Shown here: in pieces, positions 18,350 to 28,212 of the stretch
How positions within the stretch are numbered: position 1 is the first letter of the stretch
Layout: the number at the start of each line of letters is the position of its first letter
Assembly: GCF_003340495.1 (NCBI RefSeq)
Contig: NZ_QASA01000001.1
Span: forward strand, 1,364,001 to 1,428,000
DNA: 64,000 nt
DNA from: Adhaeribacter pallidiroseus
GTDB taxonomy: Bacteria > Bacteroidota > Bacteroidia > Cytophagales > Hymenobacteraceae
Direction of reading: 5' to 3'
The notes under the pieces: model-generated
What the model saw: only the letters and a program-made list of their open reading frames with translations
Database searches by the model: none
Told to the model about the DNA's origin: nothing
Program-made: the position numbers and the translations under genes

Positions 18350-19369
18350 ATGGTGAAGCTATTTTCTGTATTATTGGTTATTCTTTTATGCTTAGGTTCC
18401 AGCCAAAGTAGCGCTGCTTTAAATTCTGTTTTTATGTCCGACGTAACTAATGCTCAAACGCCCAAAGGTGTAGCCGAACAACGCAAAACGTTGTACCAGC
18501 TGCTCGGCCGGTTACCCGATCGGCAGCGGCCCATTACGGTAAAATTGGTATCCCGGGAAGAAACAAAGGATTTAATTACCGAGAAGCTGTTGCTGGATTT
18601 AAATGGGCTGGAAATGGTACCAGCCTTTTTTACAATACCTAAAAAAGTTACCGGCAAAGTTCCGGTGGTATTATTTAATCATTCACATTTCGGGCAATAT
18701 GCCGTGGGTAAAAACGAATTTGTGAAAGGCCGGCCCGAGATGCAAAGTCCGCCGTACGCCTTGGCTCTAGCCCGGGCGGGCTTCGCGGGTTTGTGCCTCG
18801 ATAGTTGGGGCTTTGGGGAACGCAGCGGCCGCCCCGAACTGGAAATTTTTAAAGAAATGCTCTGGAAGGGCCAGGTTATGTGGGGCATGATGGTGTACGA
18901 CAACCTGCGTGCGCTGGATTACCTGGAAACCCGCCCCGAAATAGATGCCAAGCGAATAGCTACCGTGGGCATGTCGATGGGCAGCACCATGGCCTGGTGG
19001 CTGGCCGCCCTGGATGAACGCATTAAAGTTACCGTGGATTTAAACTGCCTCACGGATTTTCAAACCTTGCTGGAAGAAAAGGGATTGGATCGCCACGGCA
19101 TTTACTACTACGTGCCGGATTTACTCAATCATTTTACAACTTCGCAAATCAATGCCTTGATTGTTCCCCGGCCCCATTTTGGTTTGGCCGGCAGCCTCGA
19201 CCCGTTAACGCCTTTAAAAGGTCTGCAAAAAATTGATGAAAATTTAAAAAAAGCTTACGCTAACGCCGGTGTGCCGCAAGCGTGGCAATTAAAAATTTAT
19301 CCGGTTGGCCACCTCGAAACGGCCCAAATGCGCCAGGATATTATGGCTTTTTTAAAAAAGTGGTTGTAA
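18350..19369 (+). CDS. Exported alpha/beta hydrolase, dienelactone hydrolase-like
   Basis: A 339-residue alpha/beta-hydrolase with a signal peptide over the first 20-23 residues ([10 protein letters not shown]). The nucleophile is Ser209 in GMSMGS; the likely acid is Asp284 in GSLDPLTP, and the base His321 in VGHLET. The oxyanion region is [10 protein letters not shown]. The long N-terminal extension and the [17 protein letters not shown] stretch before the nucleophile are usual in exported dienelactone-hydrolase or acetyl-xylan-esterase-like proteins. It is probably an esterase acting on carbohydrate or small esters; the substrate is not visible. It is a single gene with no close partner. 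Confidence 0.82.
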   Translation: MVKLFSVLLVILLCLGSSQSSAALNSVFMSDVTNAQTPKGVAEQRKTLYQLLGRLPDRQRPITVKLVSREETKDLITEKLLLDLNGLEMVPAFFTIPKKVTGKVPVVLFNHSHFGQYAVGKNEFVKGRPEMQSPPYALALARAGFAGLCLDSWGFGERSGRPELEIFKEMLWKGQVMWGMMVYDNLRALDYLETRPEIDAKRIATVGMSMGSTMAWWLAALDERIKVTVDLNCLTDFQTLLEEKGLDRHGIYYYVPDLLNHFTTSQINALIVPRPHFGLAGSLDPLTPLKGLQKIDENLKKAYANAGVPQAWQLKIYPVGHLETAQMRQDIMAFLKKWL

Positions 19370-19626
19370 AGCGAGGCCTTACGGTAAATGGAAGAATTTT
19401 CTTGGATTCTGCCTTATTAAGAAGCTAAACGAGGTAATATTGAATGGTAAAGTTCAATTAATAATTCATTACCAATAAAGGTGCATTGAACAAAACGGAA
19501 CTTATAAAATCTATATAAATGGGGCAGATTTACTCTTACTTGGCGGATAAGAATGCTTATCATTGATTACTACATTCTACCATAGGCCAACCTTGCTAAA
19601 CAAACAAAAATATAAAAATTTTAAAG

Positions 19627-19650
19627 TACGAAATATTTCGTATATCTTTG
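19627..19650 (+). promoter_or_regulatory. Palindromic operator over a -7 promoter element
   Basis: TACGAAATATTTCGTA (19627-19642) is a perfect 16-bp palindrome. It abuts TATCTTTG (19643-19650), which matches the Bacteroidota -7 consensus TAnnTTTG exactly. The ATG of the serine hydrolase gene is 28 bp further on. A dimeric repressor bound here would cover the space between the -33 and -7 boxes. The repressor is not identifiable in this window. Confidence 0.6.
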
Positions 19651-19677
19651 CCCTTATCACCTAGCAAGATCAATATC

Positions 19678-21186
19678 ATGAAAAAGGGTTTTTCACAGTT
19701 GCTTTTTTTATATCTTTTGTTTGTTAATTTATTACCATGCCAGGCACAACCCAATATTAACCGGTTAGATAGTCTTTTTGATTCTTTGCACCAAAAAAGT
19801 AAGTTTAATGGTAATGTACTTATCGCGCAAAACGGGGCTGTATTGTATCAGCGTTCCTTTGGCTTTGCGGATCGGGCAAAAAAAATCCGGAACACCGCTA
19901 CGTCCCGTTTTCATCTGGCCTCTACCAGTAAATTATTCACCGCCGTTGCTATCCTGCAATTAAAGGAAAAAGGGCTAATTAAATTGAATGACCCGGTTGT
20001 TAGGTATCTGCCTGATTTTCCTTATTCCGGTATTACTATTCGGCATTTACTTACCCACACGGCCGGTCTGCCGGACTTCCAAATCTTTGAACCTTACTAC
20101 CAGGAGAACCCCCGGCAGATTCTTACCTCGGCGGATCTTATCCCGGCCTTAAAAAGGTATGGTAAAGTGTTATTTGAACCAGGGGAGAAATGGAGCTATT
20201 CCAGTCCGGGAACTGCCTTGCTGGCCGTCATAATAGAGAAAGTCACGCGCCTAAAATTAGAACAATACCTAAAGCAGTATATCTGGGATAAATCTGGCAT
20301 GCATCATACTTATATTAATTCGTTAAGCGCCTGGGTGAAGGATGAGAAACGGGTGAAAAACTATGCCCGAACTACCATTTTCTCGGACAGCGTTCAAATA
20401 GCCGAGAGCATTCCGAAGCACCGGGAGTTCGCGCAAATATCAGGGGCACTGATCGGGCCGGGATTAGTAGTTAGTGACGCGGATGATCTTTTTCTATTCG
20501 ACCAGGCTTTATATGCCGGAAAATTACTCCGAACTGAAACCATGAACGAGGCGTTTACCCCTATTAAACTTAATAACGGAACCTACGCCCAGCCAGAGCC
20601 ATTTTTGGGTAAAACGGCCTTCGGGCTGGGCTGGTTCCTGCTGGCCGAAGATCCTGCTCGTAAGATAGTATTACATACCGGAAAGCAGGGAGGTATCGTT
20701 ACTATTTTTGTAAGGGATGTTACCCAAAAACGCACCTATATTTTGCTAGATAATTCCGAAAGTCCGGGCCTGAGCAACACAACCTTAAATGCGATGCGCA
20801 TTTTAGATAACCGACCCTTACTGACGTTAAAAGAATCACTGGCCTTTACCTATGCCCAGGATATAACCAAGCGTGGCATTGATTTCGCCCTCAGCCATTT
20901 CAATCAAGTAAAAACCGATACGGCCCATTATTATCTCAATCTTTTTGAAATGGATTATGTGGGTCATCAGCTGATTGCGCACCAACGGGCCGAACAGGGC
21001 CTGGAAACCCTGCGGCTGCTTACCCAAATGAACACGGATAACTGGTTCCCCTATTACAGTTACGGAAAAGAGTTAGTAGCCTTAGGCAAGAAAGAGGAAG
21101 CCGCCATGAATTTAAAAAAATCGCTCTTACTCTCCCCGGAAAACCAAGAAGTTAAACAGGTATTAGAACAATTAAAAGGCAATTAG
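19678..21186 (+). CDS. Beta-lactamase-family serine hydrolase, exported
   Basis: A 502-residue class C beta-lactamase/penicillin-binding-protein-like serine hydrolase. I start it at the ATG at 19678, which begins a good signal peptide (MKKGFSQLLFLYLLFVNLLPCQAQ), and not at a TTG 30 bp upstream that lies on the promoter. The SxxK motif is S82-T-S-K85; the second motif Y-x-N is represented by Tyr174 (YSSPG); the third, KTG-like, is H333-T-G. The catalytic domain is followed by a C-terminal helical tail resembling one or two tetratricopeptide units (HQRAEQGLETLRLL..., GKKEEAAMNLKKSLLLSPENQ). Members act as peptidases or esterases more often than as beta-lactamases. Regulated probably through the palindrome upstream. 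Confidence 0.85.
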   Translation: MKKGFSQLLFLYLLFVNLLPCQAQPNINRLDSLFDSLHQKSKFNGNVLIAQNGAVLYQRSFGFADRAKKIRNTATSRFHLASTSKLFTAVAILQLKEKGLIKLNDPVVRYLPDFPYSGITIRHLLTHTAGLPDFQIFEPYYQENPRQILTSADLIPALKRYGKVLFEPGEKWSYSSPGTALLAVIIEKVTRLKLEQYLKQYIWDKSGMHHTYINSLSAWVKDEKRVKNYARTTIFSDSVQIAESIPKHREFAQISGALIGPGLVVSDADDLFLFDQALYAGKLLRTETMNEAFTPIKLNNGTYAQPEPFLGKTAFGLGWFLLAEDPARKIVLHTGKQGGIVTIFVRDVTQKRTYILLDNSESPGLSNTTLNAMRILDNRPLLTLKESLAFTYAQDITKRGIDFALSHFNQVKTDTAHYYLNLFEMDYVGHQLIAHQRAEQGLETLRLLTQMNTDNWFPYYSYGKELVALGKKEEAAMNLKKSLLLSPENQEVKQVLEQLKGN

Positions 21187-21564
21187 ATGACGCTCACCGT
21201 TTGTTTAAACCACCCATACACTCTCCTAAAGTCTGCTTAAAAAACGGTCGTGGGGGTTGCACAACCATTTAAATAACCGGTTTCAATTCTCCCTAAAGTA
21301 TAACCGTTTTACATGTTCGTACTTATCAGGCTAAGTTAGCCCAGTAGGAGCAGAGTTGATTTTCCCTTACAGCTTCACGCCATGGTTTTTGTTGCTGCTT
21401 TGTTTTCCGCTCCATTTTTTCTGTTGCAAGCTCCATTATCTTTGTTGCTATTTTGCTTCAACAAACCCGCAAGAGCACGCCCGTTTTCCTCTTCGGAACA
21501 ACCTCCTTTTTTAATAAAATACTAGCAACAAACCGGCTTCGATTTTCCCGAGAGAATAACCATT
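21187..21564. other. Convergent intergenic region with direct repeats
   Basis: This region separates two converging genes. It holds a pair of 38-bp direct repeats at 21275-21312 and 21531-21568 (31 of 38 bases the same by my count; both begin AACCGG and end ATAACC.TTTTAC). The second copy runs over the stop codon of the DUF1801 gene. No clear terminator hairpin was seen. Confidence 0.5.
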
Positions 21565-21948
21565 TTACGCCTTAATCCAATCCGATATAATCTTTTTCAG
21601 GTTTGATTCCGCCTTTTCTATTTCCGCCCTATTTTTAAAAGTGGCGATAGCGCGGTCATTTTCTTTCCAAAGCAGAAGTCCGGATGGATCATTGATCAGT
21701 TTGTCCGCAGGTTGCCTCATCTTCTTTACTCCCCTATGAAAAATTAACTGAATTTGTTTACTTGGGTGAATTCTCATTGTTATTCTGTCTTGGTCATTAA
21801 AGCAGTAATTCGGACCATTCCATTTTATATTTTCCGTTAATCCTTTTATGGCGGCTAAGATTATTTGTCGCAGTTCCTCTATTTCTGCTCGCAAAGGATG
21901 ATTTAACGCATCGACAAATTTAGTTACTTCCTCATTTAGGTTTTGCAT
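21565..21948 (-). CDS. DUF1801 domain-containing protein
   Basis: A 127-residue cytoplasmic protein of the DUF1801 (YdhG-like) family. The typical parts are HPLRAEIEELRQIILAA near the N terminus, ENIKWNGPNYCF in the middle, MRIHPSKQIQLIFHRG, and a C-terminal ATFKNRAEIEKAESNLKKIISDWI. The biochemical role of the family is not established; it forms a small alpha/beta fold. No signal peptide. It stands 105 bp downstream of the alpha/beta hydrolase on the same strand, so co-transcription is possible. Confidence 0.85.
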   Translation of the reverse strand: MQNLNEEVTKFVDALNHPLRAEIEELRQIILAAIKGLTENIKWNGPNYCFNDQDRITMRIHPSKQIQLIFHRGVKKMRQPADKLINDPSGLLLWKENDRAIATFKNRAEIEKAESNLKKIISDWIKA

Positions 21949-22053
21949 AACTATTTATTCAACTTGTTTTCCTGTTTAATTCCGTAGTGGTTTTTTTACC
22001 GTTAGTGCCAGTAAACGAACACCGGTTGGCAACTTCTATTTCCGCTAGTATCT

Positions 22054-22875
22054 CTAAAACGTGGGTGGCGCAGCCCTTAAGTCTGAATCCAAGAAATCGG
22101 TAATCATCGGGATAAGCCAATCCGTCCGCTTGATCATACCAACATGAGTAGTGCCCGGCAGAATGGCCAGCCGGGATTGGGGCAACCCGTGCAGATCTCC
22201 CTGTTTTCCGCCACCTTTGGCTCGGAACAGCTTCAGAGCATGCTCGTACCGGACGCCATCAGCATCACCCATGGCTATAAATAGGGGAGCCTTAATATTT
22301 TTTACCCCGCGGAACCAATTATAGGGCTTTAGATCGATATTGATCACCTTTTTCACAAATTCCGGGAAATGGGCCGGATCGTTCCCCCAGCTATCGTATT
22401 GGGCTCGGATCGGAGTGTCTTGAAACATCTCTGGGGTGAAGGTAGCAAAACTCGCCTCGGTATCGGGCCACCAACCATCGTGCGCATAAGGAGCCGACAA
22501 GACCACGAGCCGGCGTACCTGCTCGGGATGACGCACTCCCATTTGAAAAGTTACCCCGCCGCCCATACTATATCCTAAAATGTCGGCCTGCTCTATCTGG
22601 AGGTATTGCAGCAAGCCGGATACATCGTCGGCCATGGCTTCATAGCTAAACTCTCGGGAGATATCCCGGGTGCGGCCGTGGCCCTGCATCTCCGTTGCAA
22701 TTACCATTCGGTCTTGAGCCAACAAGGGTATGATGTTCGTCCAATTCAAAGGGATAGTCATAAAAGAGCCGTGCAGCAGGACCAGGGGCTTGCCCTGGCC
22801 ATATACTTCATAGTACATGTGTAATCCATTAACGGCGGCATAGCCGCTTTTAGCGGGATTTAGATTCTGACTCAT
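22054..22875 (-). CDS. Alpha/beta fold hydrolase
   Basis: A 273-residue cytoplasmic alpha/beta hydrolase of the proline-iminopeptidase/haloperoxidase-like group. HGSF at 35-38 gives the oxyanion hole, Ser103 in GYSMGGG is the nucleophile, Asp204 or Asp206 in MGDADG the acid, and His244 in GTTHVGM the base. The early segment YYEVYGQGKPLVLLHG is standard. No signal peptide. Its start codon lies only about 70 bp from the end of a GH43 relic, so its arrival may have replaced the rest of that gene. The substrate cannot be predicted. Confidence 0.86.
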   Translation of the reverse strand: MSQNLNPAKSGYAAVNGLHMYYEVYGQGKPLVLLHGSFMTIPLNWTNIIPLLAQDRMVIATEMQGHGRTRDISREFSYEAMADDVSGLLQYLQIEQADILGYSMGGGVTFQMGVRHPEQVRRLVVLSAPYAHDGWWPDTEASFATFTPEMFQDTPIRAQYDSWGNDPAHFPEFVKKVINIDLKPYNWFRGVKNIKAPLFIAMGDADGVRYEHALKLFRAKGGGKQGDLHGLPQSRLAILPGTTHVGMIKRTDWLIPMITDFLDSDLRAAPPTF

Positions 22876-22945
22876 AACTGTCGCATTTACTTCTGTGGAA
22901 ATGTTTGATGCCTTGTTCTGATCTGCTTGGCAAGATGTTGCTCAT

Positions 22946-23128
22946 TTCTTTTATAGTTTCGATGGTCAATCCTGGGCACCCATCGGTACCCCATTAAAAA
23001 TGACGTATACTTTACCGCACTTTATGGGCTATCGGTTTGGGTTGTTTACCTATGCTACTAAAAGGGCGGGCGGTTACGCAGATTTCGACTTTTTCCATAT
23101 CGAAGAAAAAATTTCAAAAATAGATTAA
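22946..23128 (+). pseudogene. Relic of a GH43 glycoside hydrolase C terminus
   Basis: The plus-strand frame reads FFYSFDGQSWAPIGTPLKM..YTLPHFMGYRFGLFTYATK..GGYADFDFFHIEE and ends with TAA at 23126. This is the terminal part of the concanavalin-like domain that closes many GH43 beta-xylosidases/arabinofuranosidases (YYSxDGxxW, LPHFMGYR, GGYxDFDxF). There is no start codon and no catalytic domain upstream: an in-frame TGA lies just before, followed by the divergent alpha/beta hydrolase. So about 60 residues remain of a gene that would normally code for more than 500. It is a different GH43 type from the one at 39124. Confidence 0.78.
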
Positions 23129-23934
23129 CCCATAATCAATAGAAGCGCTATAATTTAAAAATCTAAAGTCAAAAGTACGCTACGTAATTAAAATAAAGAT
23201 AGAGAAAGAGCGTATCAGGTTGAGCAATCGGGTAGACTTAGAAAAGAATGGTAGCCCCGGCACAGGTCATTCTTCAACGTATTTCTAATCGTTTTTCAGC
23301 TGTAGCGGAATGAGTTGGGGATTGGTAACCCTGTTGCTTGTGGTTTATCTGTTTTATTTTATTGCTGATAAATACCCAGGTTGATACCTATTTCCCAAGC
23401 AATTCTCTCTCCAGTTACTAGCTCCTAAACGCTTGGCGTTTTCGAAACAAACGTAGCAAGGTAGCTTCTTGTTCTTAATCCGGCTCTACTTGCCGGAACG
23501 CAGAGCTCCTGCCGCGGTTGGGTTCTCTTACTAAATGGCCCCTGGCGGCTCTTAATCGGTCCGAACAGAAAGCGGAATACAGTTCTGCTCCGCCCGGTTG
23601 TTGCCTGCATTAACTTTTTAATAGCTTTATTAACTTTAGTGCAGGAAAAAAGTCTTTTTTACCGGAAAATTCATTTTTAGTTCAGGTACTGTTAAATTCA
23701 GCTATCCAGTTTTTTTCTAAACCTTCAATTTTATTGGAAAGTGTAGAAGTAAACTTTAATTGTTTACCCGGTAAAGTATTTTCTGAAACTTACCCCCGAA
23801 TGGCATCAAACTTTTTAATTTTTTATAAAATTATCCGCAAATCCCATGCACGCATATGAGGACCGGTAAAGTTACCCGGTGTTTTAATTGAGATAAATAA
23901 TTACTCCTTTTTATTTTAAATTTAAGGCAAGCTC
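23129..23934. other. Non-coding region after the GH43 relic
   Basis: About 800 bp with no gene I can support. A GC-richer block at 23425-23610 is open on the minus strand for 61 codons, but the product is Arg/Ser-rich with no domain. A 24-codon hydrophobic frame at 23310-23384 is also present. An imperfect palindrome at 23862-23880 (ACCGGTAA..TTACCCGGT) lies 55 bp beyond the end of the AraC gene. Possibly the remains of an insertion that truncated the GH43 gene. Confidence 0.4.
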
Positions 23935-24816
23935 TTAAATCTGATGGTTTCTGTTCAGCTTTTTATAAGCACCCGGCGCCATTCCCGTCAACGATCGAAA
24001 TAACCTGGAGAAATAAGAAAGGCTATCAAATCCCGTTTGGTTAGCTATCTCGTAAAATGGCAGATCCGTGGTAGCAATAAGCAGCTGGGCCCGTTCCACC
24101 CTTTTCATTTGCAGGTACGCCAGGGGTCGCATGCCCGTGTTTTCCTGGAAAAGCCGGGAAAAATAATCGGGGTGCTGGCTAGCCCGTTTTGCCAGCAGAT
24201 CCACGGTTATAGGGGTAGAAAGATTGGTATGAATATGCTGAATGGCCTCGGCTACTTTAGAATGCACCGCGGTAATGGCTTTAGTCAAGAAATCATCCGA
24301 GGCCATAAACCGGGACACGAGCAGCAGTAATAATCCGCAGGTTTCCATAAAGGCCGGAGCCGGTAAAGCGTTGTTCAGCTCCTGAAATTCTTTTAATTGC
24401 AACGATTTTTCATAAATCCGGGGGTCATCTGATTTTCGCAGATCCCGGCCGGGGTTCAGTTGCACAATGCGTTTAACAGCCTCTACTTCCCTATTGCTAG
24501 CCGGAATTTTAAACAATTTGCGATTAGCAAAAAATAAGGAAGCTCCGGCCGAAAATTCTTCCGAAAAAGAAATATAGTACTGGCTCAGGTAAGAATCACA
24601 ATAATAATTGCAAGTGGTAAAACTCGGTATCAGATAAAGGAATCCTGGCTCCAGTTTTACTTTTTGGGTGGCATTAGTAAGTAAACCTTCGCCTTGGTCA
24701 ATGTAATAAAGCCGGTAAAAAATACTGGTAACATTGGGGTAGTTCCAAGATTTATCTAGTTGAACGTAATCTGTATTTAACAAAGAAAAGTTAAATTTTA
24801 AAATATTTTCCACCAT
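23935..24816 (-). CDS. AraC family transcriptional regulator
   Basis: A 293-residue regulator. The N-terminal part (about 1-110) is a cupin-like sensing domain with FYRLYYIDQGEGLL and LEPGFLYLIPSFTTCNYYCDS. The C-terminal 100 residues are a standard AraC double helix-turn-helix: VAEAIQHIHTNLSTPITVDLLAKRASQHPDYFSRLFQENTGMRPLAYLQMKRVERAQ followed by FYEIANQTGFDSLSYFSRLFRSLTGMAPGAYKK. It is divergent from the cytochrome/DUF1501 operon across 148 bp, so it most likely controls that operon in response to a small sugar or similar ligand. The ligand is unknown. Confidence 0.92.
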   Translation of the reverse strand: MVENILKFNFSLLNTDYVQLDKSWNYPNVTSIFYRLYYIDQGEGLLTNATQKVKLEPGFLYLIPSFTTCNYYCDSYLSQYYISFSEEFSAGASLFFANRKLFKIPASNREVEAVKRIVQLNPGRDLRKSDDPRIYEKSLQLKEFQELNNALPAPAFMETCGLLLLLVSRFMASDDFLTKAITAVHSKVAEAIQHIHTNLSTPITVDLLAKRASQHPDYFSRLFQENTGMRPLAYLQMKRVERAQLLIATTDLPFYEIANQTGFDSLSYFSRLFRSLTGMAPGAYKKLNRNHQI

Positions 24817-24964
24817 AATAGCACCTGGTATATTTCTTAAACAAAAATAACAATTCCCATCAAAAAGTCGGGTTTGTTAAAATATTCGTAGTTTTTGTAT
24901 AACCGCTCGGAAGAAGGCTAAGCTTATCTTTAGTGGAATTATTCTCGGAATAACCAACTTCATT

Positions 24965-27900
24965 ATGAAAAGGCGTATACTGGCTGTTTTTTTTGCTACC
25001 CTGGCAATTACGTTAGGAGTATATGTTTACCGCACCTCCCTGCCGGATATGCCTGCCGATGTAACATTGGCTTACCAAGCTTTGCCCGAACACCTGGATT
25101 ACAATATTGATGTAAAACCCATCCTTTCGGATAAATGCTTTGCCTGCCATGGTCCTGATAAGGCGAAGCAAAAAGCGGGTTTGCGGCTGGATGTAGCCGA
25201 TTACGCTTACGCGGAACTGCCCGAAAATAAAGGAAAGGTGGCTATCTCGCCGGGAAATTTAAAAAATAGCGAATTTTTTAATCGCATTATTTCGGAAGAC
25301 CCTGATTACAAGATGCCCAGCCCTGATTCGCACTTAAGTTTGACCGCGGCCGAAAAGGCCATCTTAATTAAGTGGATCAAAGAGGGCGCCGTGTATAAAC
25401 CGCACTGGGCGTTTGTAAAGCCAAATAAAGCAACCGTACCCGCTGTAACAGAAGCTAACTGGAAAACCCATAACCCCATTGATAACTTTGTACTGGCTAA
25501 ATTAAAGCAAGCGGGCCTCCATCCTCAACAGGAAGCCAACAAGGAAATTCTGCTGCGCCGGCTTTCTTTTGATCTGACCGGCTTGCCGCCTACCGTAGCG
25601 GAACTGGACGCTTTCCTGAAAGACAACTCGCCAAATGCTTACGAAAAACAGGTAGACCGCTTACTCCATTCACCGCATTACGGAGAAAAGATGGCGGTGG
25701 ACTGGCTGGACGTGGCCCGGTATGCCGATTCGCACGGCTACACCGTAGATCGGATCCGGGATATGTCGCCTTACCGGGATTGGGTGATCAGCGCTTTTAA
25801 CCGCAATATGCCTTACGATAAGTTTTTGCACTGGCAGTTAGCCGGCGATTTAATGCCTAAACCAAAGCGGGAAATGATTATTGCTACGGCATTTAACCGG
25901 AACCATCCGCAAAACATGGAAGGTGGCATTGTGGAACAAGAGTTCCAAACAGAGTATGTAATCGATCGAACCAATACGGTAGGTACGGCTATGCTGGGCC
26001 TTACGGTAGGTTGTGCCAAGTGCCACGATCATAAGTACGATCCTATTTCGCAAAAAAATTATTTTCAGTTATTCAGCTTTTTTAACAATGTAAAAGAAGC
26101 CGGGCAAATATCCTGGGACGATGCGTTACCCACCCCAACGCTTTTACTACCGGATAAACAGAAAGCAGAGATTCTTCGCTATATCAACGAAGAAATTTCC
26201 GGTCAACAGCAAAAATTTAAAAAAACAGTACATGCCCATGCAAAAGAGTTTGAAAGTTGGCTGCAAAAAAAACAGTTCGGGGAATCTTTTAAAAACCAGA
26301 TACCGGCAGCCGGCTTGCAGGCTTACTATGACTTTAATAACGGCCAACTGGTAAACACGCGGAATAGCACGCAAAAGGCGGAAATGAAACGCGAGGCCGG
26401 AGCGCCCGGCGATAAACCCGTTTTTGTTGCCTCCGAAAAAGGTAAAGCACTGCAATTAGACGGAGATAACTGGCTGGATTTAGGCCAAACCGGTGTATTT
26501 GGTAAGTCCGATCCGTTTTCCATCGGCCTAAAGGTCATGATACCGGAAGACCTGAGCGAAGGGGTAATTTTTCACAAATGCGTGGCCGAGCGCTTATACA
26601 ATTTTAAGGGTTATCATCTTTATTTAAAAAATAACCGCCTCGAAATAAATATGGCGCATACCGCGCCTTCCAACGCGATTACAAAAATCAGCCGGACCGA
26701 TGTACCCCGCAACCAATGGCTGCAGTTGACTCTAACCTACGACGGAAGCGCGAAAGCAGCCGGCATGAAGCTGTACTTAAACGGCGCCGAAATGCCGATG
26801 GAGGTTACCATGGATCAGTTAACCAAAGAAATACTGTATAACAAAAGAGGAAAAAAACAAACTGGTCTGCAAATTGGAGCCTGGTGGCGCGGCAGCGGTT
26901 TTAAGAACGGGAAAGTAGATGATCTTACCGTGTATAACCGCACGCTTACCCCCTTGGAAGTACTAATGCTGGCCAAAAATATTTCCTAGCAATCGGTAGC
27001 CCAAAAAACAACGTATTCTCCCGCAGAAATAAACTCTTTACAGCAGTATTATTTTTCGGAGATAGACCCGCAGGCCAAAGCAGAAAGGCAGCAATTAAAA
27101 TCGTTGCGGGAACGCCTCACCGATTCGATGGAGACTGTTCCGGAGTTAATGGTGATGCAGGAAATGCCGAAACCCAGAAAAACCTTTTTGCTACAACGCG
27201 GAAATTACGATACGCCGGGCGAACAAGTATTTCCGAACACGCCCGAAAGCATATTACCTTTCCCGAAAAACTTGCCGAAAAACCGCTACGGGTTAGCTTT
27301 ATGGCTAACCAACCCCAAAAATCCTTTAACGGCGCGGGTAGCGGTTAATCGCTTGTGGCAAAATTTACTGGGAGTAGGATTGGTTAAAACGTCCGATGAT
27401 TTTGGTAACCAGGGCGAAATGCCCAGCCATCCGGAGCTGCTCGACTGGCTGGCGGTAACTTTTAGGGAATCCGGCTGGAATATTAAAAAAATGAATAAAA
27501 TGATCGTTCTGTCGGCCACTTACCGGCAGGACTCCCAAACCGCTAAAAACACGCGGGAAAAAGATCCGGAGAACCGTTTGCTTGCCCGGGGCCCCGCCTA
27601 CCGCATGAGTGCCGAAATGATCCGGGATAATGCGTTGATGGCCAGCGGGCTCCTTAACCGAAAGATTGGGGGTAAGAGTGTGAAGCCGTACCAGCCAGAC
27701 GGCCTTTGGGAAATTAACAGCATGACCTACGTGCCCGATTCGGGGGCCGCCATCTACCGCCGCAGTTTGTATGTCATTGTTAAACGATCGGTACCTAATC
27801 CTACTCTGGCTACCTTTGATGCTCCTTCGCGCAGCTACTGCATGGTGCGCCGACAAAGTACGAATACGCCGCTACAAGCCTTAGTAACGCTCAACGATCC

Positions 27901-28207
27901 GACTTTTATAGAAGCATCCCGAGTGCTGGGGGCCCAAATGTGCCAGATCGCTGACTCCCGCCAAGGTATTTCGCAAGTATACAGAAAGCTGACCGGCCGC
28001 AGGATTGCAAAAGCAGAGTTAGAGTTACTGAATACCATGCAGCAGGCTCAAGTTAAAAAGTTCCGGCAGCAGCCGGCAAAACAAAAAGGCTGGCTTACTA
28101 TTGGCCAATACAGGGCCGTTAAAAGTATGGACCAGGCTTTGTTAGCCGCGAATACGGTGGTGGCGAACACCATTTTAAACTCGGACGCATCCCTTACCAA
28201 AAGATAA
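24965..28207 (+). CDS. PSCyt1-DUF1549-LamG-DUF1553 cytochrome protein, split by an amber codon
   Basis: A planctomycete-type multidomain protein of 1,080 residues if the in-frame TAG at 26987-26989 is ignored. An N-terminal membrane segment or signal (residues 1-20) is followed by a PSCyt1 haem site C58-F-A-C61-H62 with YKMPSPDSH downstream, then DUF1549/PSCyt2 with a second C350-A-K-C353-H354. After it comes a LamG-like sandwich (about 440-670), then DUF1553/PSD1 (NPLTARVAVNRLWQ...GVGLVKTSDDFGNQGEMPSHPELLDWLA...RQDSQTAK...RGPAYRMSAEMIRDNAL...VKRSVPNPTLATFDAPSR). Both halves are in the same frame, so only one codon is wrong. Without readthrough the PSD1 half is lost. The DUF1501 gene starts 5 bp later. 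Biochemical role of these families unknown. Confidence 0.85.
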
Positions 28208-28212
28208 AGGCC

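Noticed and set aside
23310-23384. 24-codon hydrophobic frame MSWGLVTLLLVVYLFYFIADKYPG.
   Set aside because: Could be a tiny membrane peptide, but there is no conservation evidence and no supporting promoter or neighbour.
23425-23610. 61-codon minus-strand frame in a GC-richer block.
   Set aside because: Arg/Ser-rich product without a recognisable fold; more likely non-coding or repeat DNA.
24892-24932. TTTTTG and TATCTTTA as a promoter for the cytochrome operon.
   Set aside because: The spacing of 27 bp is too long for a Bacteroidota -33/-7 pair and the -7 word ends in A instead of G.
26981-26995. Reassignment of TAG to a sense codon.
   Set aside because: TAG ends many other genes here in the normal place (for example at 3087-3089 and 36351-36353), so a code change is excluded.
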